The notes under the pieces: generated by a model
Database searches by the model: none
What the model saw: only the letters and a program-made list of their open reading frames with translations
What the model was told of the DNA's origin: nothing
Shown: piece by piece, positions 35,274 to 43,033 of the stretch
Layout: every line of letters starts with the position of its first letter
Position numbering within the stretch: the stretch's first letter is position 1
From: Phoronis australis
Lineage: Eukaryota; Phoronida; Phoronidae
Direction: 5' to 3'
DNA length: 43,033 nt
Assembly: GCA_002633005.1 (NCBI GenBank)
Contig: NMRA01000782.1
Coordinates: forward strand, 1-43,033
Position numbers and translations under genes: made by a program

Positions 35274-35405
35274 TTATGGTTGCCGATAGAGCAGACTTTG
35301 AACTTCTCAAATCAATCCTTAAACTCAGTTTTAGCAAAACTGACTCCGGTGTTGAGGTTATGATAAGACGGTATTCCAGAACCGGGTCAACGTCAATAAA
35401 AGCAA
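35274..35405 (+). CDS. Exon 9 of gene model (3' boundary uncertain)
   Basis: Acceptor CTAAACCTTCAG starts the exon in phase 1, giving VMVADRADFELLKSILKLSF. Two donors keep phase with exon 10: TCCG|GTGTTG ending at 35348 (95-base intron) and GCAA|GTGCTA ending at 35405 (38-base intron, very short for an animal). The frame stays open past both, through VEVMIRRYS and KEIKFEFQIDN, and alternating hydrophobics there look like real beta strands. A one- or two-base assembly indel instead of an intron is therefore a third reading. Confidence 0.5.
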
Positions 35406-35443
35406 GTGCTATCAACAGCAAAGAAATCAAGTTTGAATTTCAG

Positions 35444-38352
35444 ATCGACAACTTGAAAGGTTGGAGGCGAGGGAAGCAGAGTTGGCGGCATCACTCAGAG
35501 ATCGTTCTGCGACTGGAGGATCGTCATCAGTATGTGAAATACTTCAGCAACTGGGAGATGTTTACAAAGAACGAGGTTTGCTGACTAAGTCAACTCAACA
35601 CTTCGCAACAGCTTCTGCATTATATAACGCGGCTTTCTTCCGTGCAAAAGAAGCTGATTCTATTCAGAATCTGGAAATGCTATTGAGACAAAATGAAACC
35701 GCGTTCTGCAAAATTCTGTCTATATCAAATGGTACGCTCCCAGTTGACTTCAGGTCAACCATTACTGACAAGTTAGAGACACTCAGACACGGCGTAACCA
35801 GAGAGAGTAAACGGTTACTCGACAACTTTGCGGAAAATCTTAAATTTGATGCACCAAACGATGAAAGAATTGAGGTAGAAAAAACGTTTGTGATCGAGAG
35901 CAGAAAGCTGTCTCAACGTGTAAGCAATGAAATACCATCTTTGTGTAAGGAATTCTTTTCAAAAAGTTGCGAAATACTGGGTCCACCACCTCACGATTAT
36001 GCTGTCATTGCCTTTGGGTCCTTGACAAGGGGCGATGTTACACCGTGTTCAGGTAGGCCTATTAAACTGGGAATTCTTTGTGAAAACGGTTGCAGTGATG
36101 TCGAGTATTTTAAAAACATGATGAATCTTGTCCACATGTTTGGCCATAATATGGGCGAAACTGATGTTAGTAATTTGAAAATCAAATCAGTTTCACCAGG
36201 TGGCGTTACAACTTCCGGATTCTCGCTTGACAGTTCGTCTCCTTATTCTGACGTGATAGTGCAGGAAAGAAATTTATTAGTCGCGACCCCCGCCCAAATG
36301 GCAGAGATACTTGGCTATGGCTCATCGTCATCAAGTGGTCAGGAGTTCACTGATGTCCTTCAAATCCATGGTAGCGCTGGTGGCGATTCACTATTTAAGG
36401 AATTTGAGTTCATTAAATCTAAAAAATCAGAAAGCGGAAACTGGAATCTCCTGTCGGAAATTCAAAATTGCAAAGAAGGTATGTTTGCCATAAGCCTTTT
36501 TAAACCACTCTTTCGTCTGGAAAACAACAACGTTTGGGAAATTCTTGATGAAATGAGATCCAAGGCAATATTATCAGAGGAAGCCATGCACAATTTACAA
36601 GTAGCGTTATCGGTAAGCGCGCTCTTCAGACTGCTGGGACAGAACTGTGACGGCAAACAGAATGAATGGTACTCTGTAAGCCAGCTCTTATCATTTCTTG
36701 CAAGCAGTAAATCCGACTACGGAGAAGTGCCAAAATACAGCAAATACAATCCTGTCATTATCAGATACTGTTGTACAGCTTTGCCCTTTTTTGCTTTTTT
36801 GTGCAAACAGGGTCCTGATTTTAAGCAGGACACTGAAATCAAAAAACAGAAGTTCTGCGATGAGTTTCTATTAAAAATGGGTGGGGTACTCATATTGTCA
36901 CAGGTGAGTGGAGGCAAAAGTGAGCACATTATTGAAGCGTATCTTAAATCCTTAAGTGTCGCAGATGAGGCTAGTAGTGGTATTGTGGAGGAAAAAGCAT
37001 TGGAATGGTTGAACGAAATTTCAACTCTGGCTGACCGTTTGATAGAAAGTAGAGGTACCACTGCACAGGACACGGCAGGCATTGGGCTCTCAAGCACTAA
37101 TGATGATGCGGGGTGTCATATATTTGCACCATGTTTGGGCATTATAGGTCAAATGTACAGTGAAATGGGTAAGCACGAATTGGCCTTGAAGTACTATCAA
37201 CAATCACTGACTTTCTGGAAAAGACTTTATGGTGAACGCAATAGGCAAGAAGTTGTTGCCTGTCTCAGTAGCATCGGATGTGCACTCGTGCAATTGGGCA
37301 ATTACAACCTGGCCCTAAAGTTTCTTCAGGATTGTTTAGATATGCAGAGGAGGATCAGTGGGATCAGAGATGACAGCCGTATTGCTTCATGTTTAAATAA
37401 CTTGGGGAACGCGTTCACAGGCAAGGGCGATTATGAATCCGCTGAGAGATGTTACACGGACTCGTTGAGTATGATGAAACGACTTCATGGAGACAAAAAT
37501 CGAGCTGATATGGCGTCATGCTTGTGCAACATGGGTAACTTGTGTAAAAAGTTGGGCAAGCATGAGATAGCCATGCATTACCTTCAGAACTCGTTGAGTT
37601 TAATGCGAAGGACGTACGGTGAAGATCATCCAAAAACTGCATTGACATTGGATAGTATTGGAAGTGTACACAATGCTAAGGGCGAATACCAAGTTGCATT
37701 GGGATTTTTTGAAAATTCTTTTGCAATGAAGAAGAGAGTACTTGGAGATGTTGAAGATTTCGGCATTGCAGCATCTATAAATGACATAGGTGGTATGTAC
37801 TATAAAATGGGAAAATACAATGATGCTTTAACATATCTTAAACAATCGATGAGTATTTTAGAGAATATACTTAAAAAAAAGGATCACCCTGACATCGCGC
37901 ATAGTTTGAGTAACATAGGAATTGTGTATAGCACAATGAATCAAAACCAACAAGCTTTGCGATGTTTTCAAAAATCATTGGATATGATGAGGAAGGTCTA
38001 TCATGATGCAGATCATCCCGATATTGCGCCATGTTTGAATAATATTGGAAATGTATACAGTAAAATGGAGAATTACCAAAGCGCCCTGGAGTATTATAGG
38101 TATGCACTGAAGATCTGGCAGAAGGTCTATGGAAATGATTATCATCCTGACATAGTCAGGTGCCTGCACAACATGTCGATTATGTGTTCACAACTCAACG
38201 ATCATGTGCAAGCCCAGCGGTATAATTACGACTCGCTCCAGGTTAGGACATTACTTGAGTCTCGAGGACATAAGGTAGATGTTTCTTCAGGGCTGGCGAA
38301 GGGTAATTTGAATGTAGGTTCTTTCTCAAGTATTTTCCAACTTTCATGTTAA
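35444..38352 (+). CDS. Last exon: inactive nucleotidyltransferase-like domain and nine TPRs
   Basis: Acceptor TTTGAATTTCAG starts a 969-codon open frame to TAA at 38350; the frame has no ATG near its 5' end, so it must be spliced from upstream. A helical region (DRQLERLEAREAELAASLRD, then VCEILQQLGDVYKERG, TPR-like) comes first. Near 35995-36075 lies YAVIAFGSLTRGDVTPCSGR and PIKLGIL, the GSxxRG signature of DUF294/GlnE-type nucleotidyltransferases; the expected TPxSDxE acidic motif is replaced by TPCSGRPIK, so catalysis is unlikely. A long helical middle follows. From about 37117 to 38270 nine TPRs of 42-44 residues run without a break (pattern IAxCLNNIGNVYxxxGxYxxAL, then SLxMxKxVYGxxHPD), the kinesin-light-chain/nephrocystin-3 style of peptide- or protein-binding superhelix. 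A cytosolic scaffold or sensor role is inferred. Confidence 0.9.
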
Positions 38353-40892
38353 ACCAAATTGGACATCTTCTAAGGTACTGGTGGTGTTAGTACTACTTGG
38401 GCCATACATTCGAAGTCATACAAATCCTTCAATGATGTACTGTACAGATTCAAGTGCATTATTCACCATCCTTGTTTTGTAGTATGTTAATGGTATTATA
38501 CTGTGTTGAAAAAATTATTTGGTGATGAAAACCCGGTAGCCTAGCTGATCGGAAAAGTTTGTTCTCGATTTTAATCATTTACGTGTGCGTGTACATGTTC
38601 ACGTACGTTGCTTTTTATCTTTTTAGACAATTGGTCGCACGCGAGTTAAAAAAACGACTCGGCGATATTCATGATGTTTGGTTTAGGAGTTACCGGTACA
38701 TGTACGTCTTTTTGTTAGTGGTTTATTTTTCAATGGAGACATCGTATTACAAGGTCTTGCCTGGCGACAAGAAAAACATACTACGAACAGAATTGATGGC
38801 TTGGATAGCATAGGAAAATGTGAAAGTAATTTTCAGCTTTGCAATACACGTGACATTCTTAGCGTTGTTTTCAGTAGTACATGTACGGAGTTATTGGCAG
38901 AACTGCGTCTGTTTAATGAATGCATTACTCTTCAACTTGGTGAGACTTGTTGCAAAACATAGTTTTCTTGTCAAAACATCCACCAAGTGTATAAAGTATG
39001 GACTTTACTCTTATAAAATTGGCTACTGTTTAATCAACTCGTAATAAGGTTCATGCGAATTCACCTTTCTTACTTAATACCTTCAAGGCAGTGTTTTCGA
39101 TAGCCAGCCAGCTAGCTGTATGAAGACTGTCGTGAAAATATAGCTAGGTACCACTCTTCCGTAGTTGTACATAAATATACAACTTTTGTGGGTAAAAACG
39201 TGGTAAGATAAAATCTGACACGAAATTAGTGTCATTAAAAACTACAGTCTTCCTTGAGTAAACTGAATTATTTAACTGTGTTGGAAAAAATGGCGTTCTA
39301 CCGTTATACTGCTGCTAAAGTTATGGACGGAACTTTAGCGACGGCTTTCGGCGCCATGAAATATTGTGTCACCTATTGGCCAGTTTCTTTTTTCGCCGAT
39401 TTTAAATCAACCGTTCTTCTTTCACGAGGTATATTTAGTATACAGCTTTGTACCGAGGCTAACGTTAGCTTTGTATTGGTTTGCGTGAATATAATTCACT
39501 TCTACTTAGCTTTTCATTATAAACCTTGATTGTTTTTTTCCTGATTATAGTTGTACATACCGTTCTCCAGGAAGTCACCTGGTGGCGCTTGCTACAAATT
39601 TAAATATTTACTGTTTTAATGAGACATAATATCTTTAAGACCAAACATATTGGAAGTTTTAATCCAGGCTTTGATTATTAAGTTTAAACTACTTGGATGA
39701 CTAGATAACTCTTGACATTACAACTGGCTTTCTGTGTGTGAATTTGACAATTGACGATGATATACATCTATATCCATGTATCTGTCCAATCGAGTGGCTT
39801 TAACATATTTTTGTGACCATTTTGCCGTATGTAGATGTTTGATCAATAAATAGTTGTGGTTAATATTTTACAATTTTGCATGTACATGTACATCTTGCGT
39901 TAGTCCGTAACAAAATCAAATTCCTTTATCTTTTCAAAATTCTCTTCGTCGCGTTTATACACATGAAACAAACCAAAAAGATACAATAAAACGTGCCGAT
40001 AGTGACAAGCGGTTTTCCACCGAAACCGCATTTAATTTGAGATCTTAAAGTTACGATTTCGTTTACATTCAACAATTTAATGAAAGAACAAAAACATTGC
40101 CGTTAATTGCAAACGAATATTAGGCAATTTTAACTCTTTTAGATTCGTTTGTCACTTCAAATCAAATATAGTGCTCGTCCTAAAATAGGGGCTGGTGCGC
40201 GCAAAACCGGAAATATGTGACACAATTTCTCATTTCGTCATGCGTTCCGCGATGTGCATAGCTGGCAGACAAGGTGCGATATAAATAATCCTACACTCGT
40301 CTCAGCTTTATGACGTGGGAAAAACCTCTTGAAAATTTGGTTCAAATTCATCAATTCATCGGCTTTTATTTTCTCACATGAACTGTAAAATACGATTTTC
40401 TGCAGAAAAACAAAGTGTCGCCAGTCATAAAATGTAGAAAAATATGTATCCTATTGCGACACATAATAAAACCAAAGATAAAACCTTGAAGAACGACTGA
40501 CTTTCAAGCAAACGAGTTCAAAACAATTTCAAATATTTTTGCAAGAAAGTGTAACTGAATGGGCAATTCAAAGTGAATATTCGTTGTGTTGATGACAACA
40601 ATCCTACATACTGTACAAAGTTGTTTTTTATAGCAATGTATATCAAGATGTATAAGAGTTAAATCGTCACCGAATACAAAATAGGCGATTGAACATGCCT
40701 TTCAATTCCACAAATGTCGCCGTTTTGTCTGTGCCGCTGGCGACGAGACCAACGGTACTTTTGAGCATTTTAATCACTTAATAATTAACCTCTGCGGGAC
40801 TAAAGTCTGATGAAAACAGTTGAATGACACAGAATAGTAGGTAAAGCTATGTCTCACTAAATTTCACTGTAAAATATGGGTAAAAATTATTT
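38353..40892. other. 3' flank of the TPR gene, no gene recognised
   Basis: The 3' UTR must begin at 38353, but no AATAAA occurs near the stop; the first candidates are at about 39844 and 39983. Frames up to 91 codons (39254-39529) resemble nothing known. Confidence 0.5.
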
Positions 40893-41101
40893 ATAAACAG
40901 CTTTAAACTCGTAACTTATGCTGCTGTTGTCCAAGCTGGCTGACCCGATCCAAACAATGTGACCCAAATTTCTCCACAAAAAGTGTTATAACTTGGTACT
41001 GCTTCACCCGATTTTGATAATTTTCTCGTTTTTGTTGGGGTGCATTATCTTTCCGATGATATTGAAGAATTTCTTTAAAACGAAAAAATGGTTCGACCAC
41101 T
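40893..41101 (-). repeat. Dispersed repeat, copy B of an inverted pair
   Basis: Reverse complement is homologous to 2693-2927, sharing GGTCGAACCATTTTTTCG, ATATCATCGGAAAGATAAT-like, ATCAAAATCGGG, TTTGGATCGG and AGTTACGAGTTTAAA blocks in order. No common reading frame. Confidence 0.6.
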
Positions 41102-41769
41102 TATTTTGTATTTCATCGTAGACTTGAAAGCCCGGCATCATTAGAGGAGAATCTGTGCTCAGACACAACCAGCCCGTGGTGTATTGTCACAACCTCCCAC
41201 TACACAGCGTGTGTTCTTCTTTAAATGCCAAGGCCAAGCTATGATGTTCAAATTTGCAAGAAAATACTGGAACTTTTGACATTCATCAATAAATAAATAC
41301 TACCGACTCGCCATTGCTTAAGGACACGTCTCACTTATGTAACTCATTATCCGAATATAACCGAAGTTAACTGTTCTTAAAATGTTGTGGGGCAAACAGG
41401 AACATTTTTAAACGAAATATACACGAATTACGGAAATAAATAAGAAAAATATGGTTCATGAGTAACCTTTATTAATAATCGCGACATGCGTATGCATATT
41501 AAGAACAACAAATTAGCTTTCAGTCTATCACTTTAAGCTTTTGTGAAACCTTATTGACTAGTCTGTGAATTTGACAAAGTATCTACAAAACTACAAAATT
41601 TAACTTCGTGAAAGTATATTTATTATTTTCTGAAAGTAGGAACTCTGAAAATTTGATTTTGACTTATACCTAACTTTAACCACTTGTGCGTCGTGACCAT
41701 GTCTAACATTCATTGCCCACAACAACGACATCAATAACATGACCAAATGAAGCGTGATGGGGGGGGGGG
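41102..41769. other. No gene recognised
   Basis: Spacer ending in a run of about 12 G and one ambiguous base at 41770, exactly at the start of the LTR. Confidence 0.5.
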
Positions 41770-42156
41770 NGTTAGTCTGGCGGTTTGCACTTCCGGAGGC
41801 ACTCCTCAGAGTAGTGCTGCCTCACTCATCATTTCCAACATGATTATGCCGGATGATATTGCTGCTCTAAACCTTTGGTGCAATAAATAAAAACGAGGCG
41901 TCGTATCGTACCGGTTATCTGAAACGTTACAAAAGAAACAGTCTAAGTTATGGGGACTGGTTAAACTACACGAACTATACGATCACGATAGACTATCGTT
42001 ACACCAAGTACATAATGTTGTGGTGCCACCTATCAGTTATGACGATTTGTTAAATCACTGTAGTTTAGTCTCATTTTTTGTCAATATACCAACATCAAGT
42101 GTCTGCTTCAATATAGTATTTAATTCGCTTATAATTGTGTGTTTCTGATCCCTACA
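41770..42156 (+). repeat. 5' LTR of a second Ty3/gypsy element
   Basis: The left end is (N)GTTAGTCTGG, where N is probably T, giving the usual TG start; the right end is CCCTACA. It has an AATAAA at about 41881-41890. The primer-binding site follows one base later. The 3' LTR is outside the window. Confidence 0.75.
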
Positions 42157-42157
42157 C

Positions 42158-42171
42158 TGGTGACCTCGAAC
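42158..42171 (+). promoter_or_regulatory. tRNA-type primer-binding site
   Basis: TGGTGACCTCGAAC begins with the TGG that pairs with a tRNA CCA end, one base after the LTR. This contrasts with the self-priming site of the element at 27261-30278. Confidence 0.8.
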
Positions 42172-42185
42172 AGTGAACACTTACA

Positions 42186-43030
42186 ATGGCAGAGGGACAT
42201 AGTTATACAAAGCTTGTTACTGACCTCGCCTCAACTCTCCAGACGCTTGCAATGCAAACAACTCAGGTAAACGCGGTATCCATCAGGTTGTCAGACTTTT
42301 GGACGAAATCGCCCGAAGTTTGGTTTGCCAAAGTCGAGGCTCAGTTTGGAACAAAAGGGATTGTACAAGATCAGACAAACTATGATTATGTGGTGAGTGC
42401 CCTTGATGTCACCACAGCCGACGAGGTTCAGGCTATACTCCTCCACCCACCACTCACAAACAAGTAAAACGCATTGAAGTCCGCGCTCATCAACGCTTTT
42501 GGAAAGTCCCAGGCGCAGAAGGACTCTGAGCTTTTGAACCTCAATGGCCTGGGTGACAAACGTCCCACCGCTCTGATGAGACGTATCAACGCTCTCAATG
42601 AAGATCCCCAGACTTTAAAACGTGCTTTGTTCCTAACGAACCTGCCTGCTGACGTTCGCACTATCCTGGCGGGCCACAGCATTAATAGCATAGAGGACCT
42701 TGCTACGACCGCGGACCGTATCTGGGAGGCACGTACTGCCGGAGTGCAACAAGTCTCTATGCCTACCACCAGTCAGACAACGTTTTCGGGTTTTATGATG
42801 ACAACGCCGAGTCCACGTCCGCTTCGGTGGACGTGGTTTCTGCCGATAAGCGCTTCCGACGCCGTTCCCGTTCCAAGCACGGTGACGCCAGCCCCCTTAT
42901 GGGTTCCTCCACCGTATGCTTCTACCATGTGAAGTTTGGGCCCGAGGCTCGTCGATGCCAGCCTGGCTGCAAGTTTGCGTCACTGATACCCAAGAAAAAC
43001 AACCAGGGAAACGCCACAGCCGGCCGTTGA
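42186..43030 (+). pseudogene. Gypsy gag with premature stop and frameshift
   Basis: ATG at 42186 opens a gag: VSIRLSDFWTKSPEVWFAKV, EAQFGTKGI, YDYVVSALD, then LHPPLTNK and an in-frame TAA at 42465. The same frame continues past it with NALKSALINAFGKSQAQ, so the stop most likely replaced a Tyr codon. Near 42770-42785 a one-base shift in a T run moves the frame; it resumes as FYDDNAESTSASVDVVSADK and ends with CFYHVKFGPEARRCQPGC, the usual gag C-terminus, at TGA 43028. The pol gene lies beyond the window. This copy cannot make gag from one frame. Confidence 0.85.
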
Positions 43031-43033
43031 ACG

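Overview
The window is metazoan nuclear DNA, AT-rich, with long introns flanked by GT/AG sites and a heavy load of retroelements and short foldback elements. The element families (Ty3/gypsy with a C2H2-type gag N-terminus, a Penelope-like element, a non-LTR fragment, a Tc1/mariner relative) and the domain content (RHIM-like motif, TRADD-N-like domain, kinesin-light-chain-type TPRs) point to a marine invertebrate of the cnidarian, amphioxus, hemichordate or mollusc kind. The sequence alone does not fix the phylum. The octamer TACATGTA occurs about 19 times, far above chance.

Layout: 1-11662 holds no gene I can support, only repeats: a tRNA-like SINE remnant, a foldback element, two small MITE copies, one half of an inverted dispersed repeat, and the 3' end of a decayed gypsy element on the minus strand. 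From 11663 to 38352, on the plus strand, lies a chain of exons that I read as one large gene. In order they carry an acidic N-terminus, an RHIM-like amyloid motif (exon 16830-17108), two small linker exons, a TRADD-N-like domain (exon ending 26702), coiled-coil exons (32831-34632), a short exon, and one long last exon (35444-38352). The last exon has a helical repeat, a nucleotidyltransferase-like fold with its acidic catalytic motif lost, and nine TPRs. Every intron in the model is phase 1 and the internal exons are symmetric, so the frame stays open from 11734 to 38352, predicting about 1411 or 1430 residues.

The introns of this gene are packed with mobile DNA: a dead Tc1/mariner (DD37D), a MITE, an inverted minisatellite array, a 5'-truncated LINE, and a Penelope-like element into which a young Ty3/gypsy element has jumped (identical 259-bp LTRs, 5-bp target duplication AAAAC). 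That LTR element has a 12-base primer-binding site perfectly complementary to its own LTR, 33 bases downstream of a TATA-like box, the signature of self-priming. A 149-base N gap hides its gag end, protease and reverse transcriptase.

Downstream of 38352 there is about 3.4 kb without a gene, then a second Ty3/gypsy element (LTR 41770-42156, gag from 42186) that runs off the window and carries a premature stop and a frameshift.

The main biological candidate is the RHIM / TRADD-N / pseudo-nucleotidyltransferase / TPR protein: it joins parts known from animal death and inflammation signalling in one chain with a TPR sensor-like C-terminus. Its function and even its unity as one transcript are inference from splice sites, phase and motifs.
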